64,000 bases of DNA from Ceriagrion tenellum (lineage: Eukaryota; Arthropoda; Insecta; Odonata; Coenagrionidae): positions 35,294,795 through 35,358,794 of the forward strand of contig OY720633.1 in assembly GCA_963169105.1 (NCBI GenBank). Direction: 5' to 3'. Positions within the stretch are counted from its first letter, which is position 1. Each line of letters opens with the position of its first letter. The notes beneath the pieces were generated by a model. That model searched no databases, was not told where the DNA came from, and saw nothing but the letters and a program-made list of their open reading frames with translations. This document shows positions 21,801 through 64,000 of the stretch, one piece after another. Made by a program: the position numbers and the translations under genes.

Positions 21801-24800
21801 CTAAGAAAGAAGAGAGAGAGAATTTTCTCTTTCTCTGGTCAGCAATGTGATAACCTGAGACAAAACATCTCTCTTGGTTATTAGCAGACCAAGAAAAATA
21901 GCAATTGGTATAAGACAAATGTTTAATGACATACATAATGGTGATAACTAGTAACTGTGTTTTTCCACATATTTTTATTTGAAACGACCCGGGTTTCAAC
22001 ACCTAAAGACGTTGAAGGTTGAAACCCATGTTGTTTCATATAAAAATGTGGAATAACGAAGTTACAAGTTATCATCATTATGTTAACAAATTCTATAGAG
22101 TTATGCATGAAACTAACAGCAAATAAATACATACCCTTGAAAGTGTGAAACATTCAATGTGAATTTCATCATTGCATAATTACTGTCAACGTCATGGGAG
22201 GTTGAGAGCCAGGCAGCTAAGGTTCACACTCAAATGAGAAGGACTCTATTTTTTGCCCCTGTAAAATCATCTTCCTTCCTTTTCTTAACATCCCTACTTC
22301 ACTTTCTGGTAGAATTTCGGCATTATAGTTCTTATGTAATTGTGGTTCAATCTGAAATTTGATACTTGGGTTCAAAATACTCCAGTTAGGACAAAAGCCT
22401 TCATTATAAACAATTGAAAATGGTTTATAATACATTGCCACATCATTTTCCAACAAATCTATTACCTTGATTTGCCTTGAGTTATCTCTGGGGTAGGTAC
22501 TTATTAACCCAAAGCTTTTCATTAAGGATGAGTCAAATCCAAATGTTGATTCTCGATTCCACTGATTCTCAGGAGTAGAACCACTATCGAGAATCGATCG
22601 CCTAAAGTCAATTCCGATTCCATCAATTCCAGATAGATTAATATTCAAATCAAATTTCATTTATCACATCATATTATCTCAGTAATTTAGGCTATCAATT
22701 TGTACTTTTTTATCACCTCAATAAGCTGAGGATACATTTGCTATTTGTTAATAAATATACTTTTTGAGCGACTTAATTCTTTGTTATTTTATTTCAGCCA
22801 ATACTTGAATTTAAATAATAGTCGTACGTTACTAGTATATTAATATCCCACCTGTTATTAGGAATAAGAATCGATGGAATCGGAATCAAGAATCGGTAAT
22901 TGATTTGAAAGAATCGGAATAAAAAAAAAGTGGAACAGGCTCATCCCTACTTTTCATCATTTCTCATTTAAAAATGGAACAATAATATTCTGGAATTGTA
23001 AACTCCCCTGAATTGGTTTTGCTAAAGCTTCAAACTTCATATGAAAAGGAGGATGTCACTCAAGATGGCTGCTAAGTGTATCATTTGTACCAATAGGAAT
23101 TGAAAATTTCCTCAGTTAAATTTTACATGATGCTCTGGTCAATTTGTTTCTCAATAAATCCCACCCTGAAGCTCGCATTTTTTTCATCTCCTGCTTATCA
23201 TCAAAAACCACAAAAACAGGATTGCAAATTAAGAAAAGTGAAGGAAATTTCAGTGATCAGATATAATGTTCATATATAAAACGTGTTGTGAAAATTTAAC
23301 TATTGCATACATTTCAGCTGTGTCATTTGCAGAGCAGTACATTGTAAATGGTTAACAGTAAGAAAAATGAAAATATAACCAGCCTCTTGGTATTTTATCA
23401 GGTCGACTATGTTGATTTTAAGAATCTAAACATACTCCTAGTATTCTCAATCCATCTTTATCTATCCCCATTGGCATTAGACTCTCAGTTAGTGGTGAAA
23501 TATCAATACTTAAGGGAGTGTTAAGTTTACCTCTTTCATCAGTTTTCAAGTGACTACTGGTACTATTAGGCTGAATACTATATGCAAGATCATGTCTAAG
23601 AGTAGGAAAAAAATACAGGCTCTTGTTTAACTAGTGGACTATTACAGTCAAGATGAAGCAATCTAAAATGTTATACAATGAAGTTATGGAGCACTAGCTC
23701 TACCCTTAATTTCCCCTATGTTATATTATTATTTAATGGTTTCACAAGTGCTATTTATCCAACCTTCATGTTTTTCAAAAACATACCTTCCCATACACCT
23801 TTCAAACAAGATGCTCATCTTATCTGAGTAGAAAGTCTGTATGAATATCAAAGAATCTTAACTCTTCAGTAAAGATAGTCACTATTAATAGACTGAGTGA
23901 TTTAGTCTCCAGGTTTGCTGTTTTTTCTGTTGCTCTTTAGACTATGACTATCAGTGATGGGTGACTGCGGAAATGAGGCATTGAAAATGAGAGCATCTCT
24001 TTGTAATAGTCTGATGTTTAATCAGATTGCTGATTGGGTTTGCAGGAAATAACAGACTGGTCAACACACCAAAGCTTTTGATGAAAGAGAGGAAAATATA
24101 ATGATGTGGTCATCTTACTGTAAAAGACTCTCAATGCCCTCATATCTATACCTCTACAGATCCACCAGAGGTTACTGATAATATAATAGTATTAATTATA
24201 ACATATAAGAATGGCCTTGGAATGCAGCCAACTCTAGTTAAATTGCTAAGGGTTAAAAGAAAAATGTTAATGATTTAATTTATCATTGCCTTTAATTTAA
24301 TATGCCTTTTTTCCATGAAAAAGTTGTTGCTGTACAGATTTTTCTCCTATACCTGGCATTTGCTGTAGCTTCAAGACTCAGAGAGTGGTTTACACCTCCA
24401 GATGTGGTCACCATATTATTCTGTTCCACCCATAAATCATTGACATTAGGTAAGATATTCTGTGATTATCATTGTTGAATCATCTATAAGGAATAAGATT
24501 ATATTTTAGGAACCAGCTGCACGTATAAAATGCATGGCCGTGATAAATTTAGTAAAAAAAGTTTCCTGCACAAAAATTTAAGTAATGAAATAAGTACTCA
24601 CTCATTAACATTTAATTTTTATCTAAATATTTCCATGATTCTCAATTCTTGTTAATAGCTATTTGTTATATTATAAACGACCAAGCTCATTCAAAGTTTT
24701 TGAGCCTCAGATTCCGTCTAAAATATTAACAATTCAGATTTTTTAATTTAGAATTTATATTCGCTGTCTTGGATGAGTAAGGTTTATCAGTTATTTTTTG

Positions 24801-27800
24801 TGGTGATTCTTAATTTGAATGCATGCTACCTCAGTGGACATAACAAATCAATTGCCAAGTATTGTTTTTAATAATTTCAATTTATGGTAATGATGTAGGT
24901 ATTTCATGACACCAAACACCTGCTCATTCAATAAATAGACTGAGCTAGAATTCACTGATTAAGGAAATTTATCATTGAAGGTAATATGATGTTACCATCA
25001 AAGCAATTACTGCTGCATAAGCCTTCGATAGTAAGCCTGTGGAGTGCTTCCTTAGCTTTGCCCTATGCTGGCGAAATACTATCTTCCCACAGAATGTCTT
25101 CCAAAGTGTGGAAATACTTCAAAATTAATACAAAAAACAAGTTTCATGGTAGATGAAATACAGAGGAAACCTAAATCTAGGATCCATGTATCTGGAGTTC
25201 ACTTGCCTTGGAAACAAGAAGAGAAAATTTCCTGGAATTATCAACCCTAGGTTCAAACATGTGCCATTCTGGATGGCATAGTGTGTGACTCATCATACAC
25301 TGTCCTTGTAAAATCCTAGTCCACAAAATACAGTAGAGCACCGATTATCCAACGTCTGATTAACTGACCGTCGGATTATCCAATGATCAGTCCCTCAACA
25401 AGTTCCCCTATCTCTCCCCTGCTCTCCCTTTCGTACCCTCCCCTTCTCTCTTTTTCCAACCATCCCCTCTCCCCCCACCTGCTACTACTTCTGACCACAC
25501 TCATAGACAGTAGCAGACAGACAGTGAGTCGCATAGTGTTAAAGTCAACATTTGCTACTTTTTGCTGACAAAAAAGATTTTCCTGCAATAGGCAATTCAA
25601 CAATGCATATTACAGTTGCATTATGGTGAGTCTACTGAATTTCTGCTCAGTGCTCAATTTATTCACGACCCGGGCATGCGAGTTTATTCGGTTTATATTG
25701 CTTCCGCGGACATTTTACATTTAGAAAGTTTGCATTGGCAAAATTATAGATTCGAAATGAATAATTCTGTGGGAAAGAGGAAGCACTTAGTGTTAGATAT
25801 TTCCGAGAAGTTAAGAATTATTGAAAGGGTGTCCAAGGGAGAGTCACCGGCTAATTTAGCGGCAGATTGTGGCATAGGAATCATTACAGTGTGCAATATT
25901 TTTAAAAATCAAGCCAAGTTGTTGAACTATGCTTCAAAATCAGATAGCACAAGTGGACTTCAAAAGAGATAAACAATGAAAGGTTCGGCTGTAACCGATA
26001 TGGACAATGCACTCTACCTATGGTTTCCGCAGAAGAGAAGTGAAGGAGTGCCTGTTAGTGGACCGATTTTGTGTAAACAGGCACAGGTGTTCCATCAACA
26101 GTTGGGGACAAATGAAACATTCTCCGTGTCTTCTGGGTGGCTGAAAAGATTTAAGAATCGCCATGGAATTCAAGAGTTGAACATAGTCTGTGAAAAACTA
26201 AGTGGTGACCAGGGGGCCGCGGGAGACTTTAAAAAGAGGTTCAAAAGAGAGATTGAACATTACGGACTCACTCCTGACCAAGTGCACAACGCTGATGAAA
26301 CTGGCCCTTATGGAAGTGTCATCCGAGGAAAAAATTAGCTGTGGAAGCAGAGAAATCCGCTCCGGAGTATAAGGCCAATAAAGAGAGAATAACGATTATG
26401 TGTTGTGCGAACGGTAGTGGGGAGCATAAAAATGAAGCTGACGTGCATTGGAAAAGCAAAACATCCTAGCTCTTTCAAAGGTACAGAAGTGAAATTTTTG
26501 CCAGTAGATTATTTTTGTAGCAAATCAGCATGGATGACAAGGGATATTTTTAAGTCCTGATTCCACTCCAAGTTTATTCCAGAGATGAGATATTTTTAAA
26601 AAAGAAAAGGCTTACCTCAAAAGAAAATTCTTTTCATCGTCAATGCCCCATCACATCCCCTTGACAGCAAACTGAAAAGTGCTGATGGCCTTATATTCAC
26701 TGCATTTCTACCCCCAAATGTAACTTCAATGATCCAGCCGATGGACCAAGGTGTGATAGTGACTATGAAGAGACATTACCATCGAGAACTCTTGGAGCTG
26801 CTCTTTAAAAGTGTTGACATGATTGACTTTTGGAAAAAAACTGAAAGTGAAAAAAGCACTTTACCTGTCGGATCAAGCTTGGAAAATGGTGACGGAAATT
26901 ACTATCTCTCGGTCATGGAGGAAAATTTACTGTGATTTTGATGAACAGATTGATGGGTTTGAGGGGTTTGAAGAGAACCCAGATAATTTCAAATTTATTG
27001 ACACCATCAGATCAATAATTGACGGCAATCATCAGTTTTCTGAGGTTAACATGGAAAATGTTAATGAGTGGCTCAGTCATGACGATGAATTAGAAGGATA
27101 TCAGATTCTTGATGATGATTCCATCATCTCCGCTATCATAACTCTTAATACTAGTTACGTGTGTGCAGGTGAATGCAAAAGTATTGAGGAAGAAACAATC
27201 GAAACCCAACGAGTTTCCCGCCAAATCGTGCTGGTATCAGCAAAAACTTTGATGGATTTCTTGTAACAGGAAGACGACACTTCCATGCCAGACATTTTGT
27301 ATGTTAGAAAAATTAGGATGGACATTAAAAAGAAAATATGCAATGCAAAATTACAAAAGGAAGTGACAGATTTTTTTTAACATCTTGTAAATATTTGCTT
27401 GACGTCAGGATTTTTTGTATTTATGTACCTGAAAATGTATTTAAGTTACTCGCAGTTACTCCTGTGAGAAACTTCTGTTGAGTACATAGAGGATACAATT
27501 TTTCCATACCCAATTTATTACAGGAGGCATCAGAAGCTGTTAAAATAGTTGGATAAAGAATCAATTTGTAAGCGAGCCACTGCACGTGAAAAGGAAGCAC
27601 GCAGCGTCCGTGGCCTCATGTGTTCGGGAATAGGGCTGGTCTGTGGCCTTGACTTTTTACTTCGATAACAGGTCGCTCTCTAGGTGGAAGGGTCGGAACT
27701 CCGAGAAACGACTCCTTATCTCCGCAGAAGAGGCATGTGCTTTGTTGAGCTGTAGCTTTAAAGGCATTTAACTGAAATTAACTGTAGTCATTCAACTTTG

Positions 27801-30333
27801 GGTCAGCTATTGGGACGGGCTTTATACGGGAAGTTAAAAAATGCGAGGCTAATTTTACTGATTGGCATAGTCTCCGATTCCTCGAAATGAGCATAATACG
27901 TTGTATAATAAACAGTTTTGCTGGGCAAATAGTAGTCAGGCATATAAAAGCGGGATGCACTGCGTGTCAGAGATTGATTCATCACTGAATTTTCCTCGAA
28001 ATGATTGAGCGTCTTCAATGCATGTAATCAACAGGCATAATTTTAGTTGGTGAAATGTTTTGAAGTAAATGGAATGAATGATTGGCCGTAAAATGTAATG
28101 GCTGGAAAACGAATACTTCAATGGAATGTGCGCTAAAGACTCAAAGAAACCATGGCGCTGAAACTAAGGGCAAAACTACCAGGTAAATGAACGGATTATC
28201 TGTTTTTTTCGATTACCGGATTGGCCTTCCCCCTCCATTACCACAGATAATCGGCACTCTACTGTATGCACCAATATGCTTTGAGGAGCCTGTCTGCATT
28301 CCTTACCTCATCAATGGTTTAACAATTAACTGTTGTAATGGTTGATTTCTTATGATGGCTGCCAATATTTCCCGCCTCATAAGATGCACTACAAGTTTTC
28401 AGGTTCCATTTTAGAAAAAAATTATGAATACAGCAGAACACCAAATATTCATACTAATAGAGGAGGCCCAATTAGATAATTGAAAGCAGCAGATGATATG
28501 TTCAATTATGTCCCACATTGGCTTCAGCACCATGCCTTCTCAGAGCACTTTACGTCTACAGTGATCCTATTAAATAATTTCATTTATCAGGCATTCGTTC
28601 ATTCCATTTACTTCTCCAAAACATTTTCCAGGCTAAATTTGATGTCATTAGGTTATGAGCAACAAATACTCTCCATTACTTTGTGGAACCTTATTTTAAG
28701 ACCCACAAGGCATATACCTATTGTAATACTTAACCTTAAGTAAGATTTTTGATGATCACTACACAGTGTATACAATTGTGAGGAATCTGACTACACTGAT
28801 CAACAAAATTTACTTTACTTTTTTAACTTCAAGATCCACGTCAAGGTAGCTAATGCACACTTGCACAACAATACTCCCACGGGACTTTGATTCCTCCAAC
28901 CCACGCTATCAATAATCCTGTCATGTGCCTCTTCTATGACAATTAGTGGTAGTCCCATGAAGGTTCTGAGTCCCATATCTTTGCGCTTAATCTGCCTGCT
29001 AGTCAAGAAAATAAGCCAAGGTCTCCGACCACTCCAATTCAGTGGTGTGCTTAATATGCATCTTTACAAGCAAAGATCTCTCTCAGATGGCTTTCCCAAT
29101 ATCTTAAGCTTTGAGAAAATGACTTCTTTTGAAAATGTAAATGAAGGGCTTCCTCTTACCTGAAGAAGTAGACATTGTGTCAACATTGCTGAGGAAACTG
29201 TAAATAGAAAAATACAGCTGGAGAAATATAAGCTGGCTCACTTGGGTCATGCAAACACTAAATTCACTGTAATGCAACTGTCATCTGTGCTGTTGAAAAG
29301 CCCACAGTAGTGTAAACTCATGTATGAGAAAAATGTTACAATTTTATAGACTTACATGTGGCCACTGCCTGTGAGTGCGAACAGGCAGTTGTAGGCTGGG
29401 AGAAGGGAGGGGAGGGCAATGGAGAGCAAGAGGAGAGGGGGTTGTAGCGAGATGTTCATCTGATATTCCAACTGTATACCCTAATAGACATGGGCAGATT
29501 TTTGATCACATTTTCGAGTAAAAAAAGTGTATCTTATTGGCTGGGAAATACATGAGGTAGTGATGGCAGAGCAACAAAAGTGAAAAGGCCTTAAATGCTC
29601 TCTATCAAGGGAAGAGTGCTTATTCTGGATTTGATTCATAATTAAACAGCAACAGCTGAAGTCATTAAAATTAAGACAAGAATGAGTCATCCTCAAGGCA
29701 AGGTTGTGATAGCACAACAAATATTCTATGTTCATGTAATATTTTAAGGATTCAAATGTATGTGTTTTGATTGACATGAGTATTGAATAATCAATTCCTT
29801 ATTAACTGATTAGTAAGAGCATGCATTATCAGAAATAATATTGTTTCTAACCAACTATGTACTTGCCTTTATAGGAGTTCCTATGCTGCGGGTTCTATTT
29901 GGCGGATATTCTCACTTAGCACAAATTTCTCTTCCTCTCCTCATTTATCATCCGACTCAAATTCTGCTTGGGGGAATGCTGGCATCACAACTGGGACCCT
30001 GGTTGCGCTATACTCGTTCAAGGTAAACTCAAAGAGAGATTAATTAAAGCAAGCAAATGCAGAGTTCCAATTTTGATTCAAATTCCAATGGAACAAATTA
30101 TAGTCATGCATAGTCTTCTAATGGAATTATTGTAACTTTTAACATATATTTTTCTTTGAATTCCTTGCTTACATTAGAAGAGCAAAGGAGATGAAGAATT
30201 AATTCAAGTTGGTGTTATCTGAAAAGCACTTCTTAAATTGCAAACATGACAGCACTGAAAGGCAGCCCATGAACTAAAAATGTCTTTCTTTTCCTTACCC
30301 CACAGGTATCATCTCCCACAGTGGGGCGTGTGA
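9739..30333 (+). CDS. SLC10A7: Sodium/bile acid cotransporter 7 (SLC10A7), complete in seven exons
   Basis: SLC10A7 is an orphan member of the bile-acid/sodium symporter superfamily, related to bacterial and yeast Rch1-type proteins. In vertebrates it sits in Golgi/plasma membranes and affects calcium handling and glycosaminoglycan synthesis. Exons 9739-9841, 9915-10134, 10248-10398, 16821-17073, 24324-24449, 29875-30022 and 30306-30333 join to 1,029 bp, 342 residues plus stop, close to the human length of about 340. Family signatures are GPMKPEITV (about 35-43), IFFISGLSLRTNEL, the highly conserved CMPPPVSSAVILTKAVGGN and NEAAAIFNSALGS in exon 3, STFCDTF in exon 4, FCSTHKSLTLG in exon 5 and LPLLIYHPTQILLG in exon 6. 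About ten hydrophobic helices are visible. Introns 3-5 exceed 5 kb and hold most of the transposons. Confidence 0.96.
9915..10134 (+). CDS. SLC10A7: SLC10A7 exon 2
   Basis: Encodes residues 35-107 plus two bases (GPMKPEITVKYL to FEINEWILKG), helices 2-3. The acceptor is CTCCTAG and the donor GTACGA. The frame runs on into the intron before a stop, so the boundary was set by phase and by similarity to the human protein. Confidence 0.93.
10248..10398 (+). CDS. SLC10A7: SLC10A7 exon 3
   Basis: Encodes residues 108-158, with the family hallmark CMPPPVSSAVILTKAVGGN and NEAAAIFNSALGSLLG. The donor is placed at GTAGGT (10399) rather than the GT four bases later, because only this keeps frame with exon 4 and gives LLYF-LG as in relatives. 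Confidence 0.92.
11600..12150 (+). repeat. tRNA-SINE-like repeat, degraded
   Basis: An A-box-like string (TGCTCAGCTGGT near 11629) is followed by a B-box-like GGTTCAAATCC near 11778, and later by GTGAGACGTTAAGCCG near 11877, a string of the kind found in invertebrate SINE bodies. A-to-B spacing of about 150 bp is too long for a tRNA; the gap holds an imperfect internal duplication (CACGTCCCTATCCT twice). A piece of the 3' part (GCCAGTTATGG) recurs near 10715. Family not identified. Confidence 0.4.
14830..14879. repeat. Perfect 22-bp palindrome with 6-base loop
   Basis: The left arm 14830-14851 and right arm 14858-14879 are exact reverse complements (CCCGTGCATTTATTGCTTCC and its mirror), separated by GCGCAA. 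The arms are GC-richer than the intron. AATAAA appears on both strands inside the arms. Confidence 0.9.
16821..17073 (+). CDS. SLC10A7: SLC10A7 exon 4
   Basis: Encodes residues 159-242 plus one base (LGMSTLVPLSNCMFQLAM... to HHVLSTIVL). It contains TVLIPLALGQSARH and FIIYSTFCDTF, equivalent to the human VVVPLIIGQ and IIYTTFCDTF segments. The acceptor is CATGCTAG and the donor GTGAGT. Confidence 0.93.
19867..20045 (+). repeat. Dispersed repeat copy A (related to 48797-49020)
   Basis: Reading from GGTTGAATCCAAAAT, it aligns by eye with 48797 onward (GGTTGATTCCAAAAT), sharing strings such as AAATC..GAATCCTGCTTTC, ATTATATTT and AAATCCATTTT near the right end. AT-rich, no coding capacity seen. 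Confidence 0.5.
20566..20699 (-). pseudogene. hAT transposase remnant, C-terminal dimerisation region
   Basis: The minus strand reads RYLRVPGSETSVEKALRAAG and on to a stop at 20566-20568. This resembles the hATC motif (YL.VP..S.PSER.FS.AGN). The diagnostic SER is altered (SVEK). The fragment lies downstream, on the same strand, of the other remnant at 21602-21739, so both may come from one broken transposase gene. Confidence 0.5.
21602..21739 (-). pseudogene. hAT transposase remnant, catalytic-region fragment
   Basis: The minus frame reads VTYNGTNRSAAIAV followed by HVSCINHTLQLAIGDV. This matches the hAT pattern of VTDN..N...A then (I/V).C..HTL.L.V.D. The usual acidic residue of TDN is tyrosine here, consistent with decay. 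The frame soon runs into unrelated sequence. Confidence 0.6.
21936..22081. repeat. Fold-back element with GAAAC cores
   Basis: Two arms of about 65 bp, 21936-22000 and 22015-22081, are imperfect inverted copies (ATAATGGTGATAACTAGTAA mirrored by TTACAAGTTATCATCATTAT). The centre holds GTTGAAACCC on both strands and CCTAAAGA on the plus strand, the layout of the other fold-backs in the window. Confidence 0.8.
22523..22949. mobile_element. hAT-type miniature element with 8-bp target duplication
   Basis: Flanked by exact 8-bp repeats CTTTTCAT at 22515-22522 and 22950-22957. The ends are TAAGGATGAGTC and, inverted, TAGGGATGAGCC (10 of 12 identical). The interior is rich in GAATCGGAATC-like repeats on both strands, typical of hAT subterminal regions. 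At 427 bp it is too short to encode a transposase. The minus frame 22217-22660 overlaps it by chance. Confidence 0.85.
24324..24449 (+). CDS. SLC10A7: SLC10A7 exon 5
   Basis: Encodes residues 243-284 plus one base (VVAVQIFLLYLAFAVAS... to FCSTHKSLTL). The acceptor is taken at AAAAAG (24321-24323) because phase 1 from exon 4 requires it; the nearer CAG at 24335-24337 would shift the frame. The acceptor is poor in pyrimidines close to the AG. The donor is GTAAGA. Confidence 0.88.
25331..28264 (+). mobile_element. Tigger/pogo-type DNA transposon, decayed, in SLC10A7 intron 5
   Basis: Bounded by TA on both sides (25329-25330 and 28265-28266). Terminal inverted repeats are CAGTAGAGCACCGATTATCC at the left and, inverted at the right, CAGTAGAGTGCCGATTATCT (17 of 20 identical). 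Length is 2,934 bp. It contains a degraded Jerky/Tigger-like transposase on the plus strand. It lies in the same orientation as SLC10A7. Confidence 0.92.
25757..27266 (+). pseudogene. Tigger/Jerky-like DDE transposase, broken
   Basis: Starts at the ATG at 25757 (MNNSVGKRKHLVLDISEKLR). It has an N-terminal CENP-B/Psq-like helix-turn-helix, then a second DNA-binding part (ALYLWFPQKRSEGVPVSGPI, VSSGWLKRFKNRHGI), then the catalytic core with NADETG, NAPSHP and IQPMDQG. It is broken by a stop at about 25970, a stop/frameshift near 26320-26336, a further stop near 26557 and a frameshift near 26835-26850 in an A run. The second catalytic position before NAPSHP is valine (GTC at 26639-26641) where the family has aspartate, so it would be inactive even if the frame were intact. 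Confidence 0.88.
29875..30022 (+). CDS. SLC10A7: SLC10A7 exon 6
   Basis: Encodes residues 285-333 plus two bases (GVPMLRVLFGGYSHLAQISL, then LPLLIYHPTQILLG), the last conserved helices. The acceptor is TTTATAG and the donor GTAAAC. Confidence 0.94.
30306..30333 (+). CDS. SLC10A7: SLC10A7 exon 7 (terminal)
   Basis: Completes R334 and adds YHLPQWGV before TGA at 30331-30333. The acceptor is the strong TTACCCCACAG. The short tail is not conserved, but phase and length fit. Confidence 0.75.
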
Positions 30334-30457
30334 ATAGCAGTTATATTAAAAAATGAAGTCCCAAGTACTTACCTTACTCACCTGATGTGCAATCTTGTGT
30401 GAATGAATTGCTGAAGATGTATTTGAATTGAAGTTTGATTAAGCATTAGTCTCTTTA

Positions 30458-30488
<31 letters not shown>

Positions 30489-31526
30489 AGCCAGGCAACA
30501 ATATTTGCTTGGTCATCTTATATTCTTAAGTTAATTTTTTTAACACTGTACAAAATGTGGTGGTCTGATATGGTACCTCTTTTCCACATCTTTTCCTTGG
30601 ATTTCTTTTTTTTTATTCTTTTCCTTTTTTTCAATTTTATTTTTTAATCCATATTTTCCTTTTTTTCATACTGACATCCATAGCAATAATCACAATAGCA
30701 ATAGTATGTATTAACACGTGGCTCTCAGGACTAGAATTGTGTTGGTACCTTTACATTCCCCGAAGCCACCATTAACATGATCTCTTAAATTAACTATAAA
30801 TTTTGTACACATGCAAGTATTCACTTCAATGTTAAGACAAAAACAGGTCGACTATTAAGGCCACACACAATTCACATGTATAAAGACAGCCAAACATAGT
30901 AAAATTAACAATAAAACAGTTTTACCAATTGAACAGGTCACTGGACACTCGTCCTTTTGAGTCTTATTATTGAAATTCCTTTCAAAACTCATTGTTATTA
31001 TTTGATAATATGAGAGATGTACCAAAAAAATACTTTAAGAATTGTATGGTGGAAATGAAGAATTTCATTTTTATACAAAACTAAAGAAAATATCAACAGA
31101 ATAAACTTCATGAGATAAAACCGTATCAGCGTACTTCAATCAGGAGTTGTGTGCTTATGCTTGATCATCTTCTTTTTCACTTCAAGATTGTAAGGGGTGC
31201 TAGTGGTTTTGTACAAATGCAAACAAAAATAGTTTTGAGTATGTTCCAAAACCTAGACCAAATACAGGAGACATTAGGAAGACTTCCTAATGTCAATGGC
31301 AATGCTTAGGCACCTCATCACACACTGATTATTAATGAAATGGTAACATCAGTGCCTGAGGTGATCAAGTCCAGTGGCACATTATATAACTCGATGAAAA
31401 ATAGGCAGGACAGAAGCAAAAGTAGCTATCAGCCCTTATCTTGTCTCAACCAGAATGTCTCAATCTAAAAGATGTGCATGACAGGAAAGGCCAAAGTCAT
31501 CGTGCTCAATTGCACGAGCACTAATG
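30334..31526. other. Tail-to-tail intergenic region / 3' untranslated regions
   Basis: 1,193 bp between the stops of SLC10A7 (plus) and RBM26 (minus). It contains a run of about 27 T at about 30463-30489. Candidate poly(A) signals are AATAAA on plus at 30910-30915 and 31100-31105, and on minus (TTTATT on plus) at 30612-30617 and 30637-30642. If both distal signals are used the two 3' ends overlap. Confidence 0.5.
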
Positions 31527-63527
<32,001 letters not shown>

Positions 63528-64000
63528 CTGCAAAATACAGAAGCCAGGGAAAGAAGGATATTTTGTAAAACATTTATGATTAGCAGCTATTCTCCATTAA
63601 CTGAAGAATTTTTGGGCATCAATACTAAGAATTAACTCTCATAAAAATCTACATTAAATATACAGAGGCTTTTGTCTTCATAGGAACAATATTAAGGACT
63701 ATCTAAATTTTGTATTCAAATGACACAAATTGAGTATTTTTAAGAAATTCATACGGTATATGGCTGTTGTTACTACATTACAAGACCCTAATTCTGGAAA
63801 TCTTGGGACCACAAGACATATAGATTCAGGATTTTTCTGGATTTAGGGTCTCCAGCAGGAAAAGAAACAACACATTTATTTGAAGATGTTTATGTGATTA
63901 AGTTCAAAATTATCTACAAATGGAATATTGCCATGTAATGATTATTTTTCCAGTAGTAAATATAAATTAATATTTAATATGATGCTGATTGATCCAAGAG
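63528..64000. other. RBM26 upstream intron, cut by window edge
   Basis: AT-rich with no coding signal; presumed intron because the exon at 63189-63527 begins at an acceptor. Confidence 0.6.

Larger units (their letters stand above)
17074..24323. other. SLC10A7 intron 4 (7.25 kb)
   Basis: 17.1-19.8 kb: AT-rich, nothing recognised (the minus frame 18500-18781 matches nothing I know). 19.8-22.95 kb: an hAT-derived zone with transposase remnants, a fold-back element and a miniature element. 22.96-24.32 kb: nothing recognised. Confidence 0.6.
24450..29874. other. SLC10A7 intron 5 (5.4 kb)
   Basis: Apart from the Tigger element at 25331-28264, I see no gene or clear repeat. A GA-rich run lies at about 29385-29445. 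Confidence 0.6.

Overview
The window is eukaryotic nuclear DNA, AT-rich, with long introns bounded by GT/AG and many degraded DNA transposons. The three genes are conserved animal genes whose protein fragments read like arthropod, most likely insect, orthologues. The species cannot be named from the sequence alone. No bacterial operons, plasmid functions, CRISPR arrays or viral genes are seen. Most open reading frames in the window are chance frames in introns or repeats; the genes below were assembled exon by exon from splice sites and reading phase.

Layout: (1) About 5764-9539, minus strand: the 26S proteasome lid subunit PSMD13/Rpn9, six exons covering residues 1-352, with the last short exon not located. 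(2) 9739-30333, plus strand: SLC10A7, a ten-helix transporter of the bile-acid/sodium symporter fold, complete in seven exons (342 residues). It starts 199 bp from PSMD13 in head-to-head arrangement, so the two share one short promoter region. (3) 31527 to beyond 63527, minus strand: RBM26/RBM27 (Drosophila swm), a CCCH zinc finger and two-RRM nuclear RNA-binding protein. Fifteen exons cover the C-terminal 941 residues to the stop; the N-terminal part lies beyond the right edge. SLC10A7 and RBM26 end tail to tail, 1.2 kb apart.

Introns and flanks carry three Tigger/pogo-type elements with TA target duplications (25331-28264 with a broken transposase; 33896-35912 and 44711-46011 without one). 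They also carry a 427-bp hAT-type miniature element with an exact 8-bp target duplication (22523-22949), hAT transposase remnants (20566-20699 and 21602-21739), a tRNA-SINE-like stretch (11.6-12.15 kb), and long TA microsatellites (54.5-55.24 kb).

The most unusual signal is a set of five short hairpin or fold-back elements (3653-3774, 21936-22081, 32277-32454, 41574-41728, 42119-42346). Their centres share a stem-loop followed by GAAAC, and in some copies it is preceded by CTGAAGA, CTGATAA or a similar string. This resembles the catalytic core of the hammerhead ribozymes carried by Penelope-like retroelements and retrozymes. One copy has an exact 11-bp target duplication, and a neighbouring paralogous sequence shows the empty site. 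The ribozyme reading is inference; the hairpins and the target duplication are seen directly.

The three genes are functionally unrelated housekeeping genes (protein degradation, Golgi/plasma-membrane ion or solute transport, nuclear RNA decay); nothing in the window joins them in a pathway beyond the shared PSMD13/SLC10A7 promoter.
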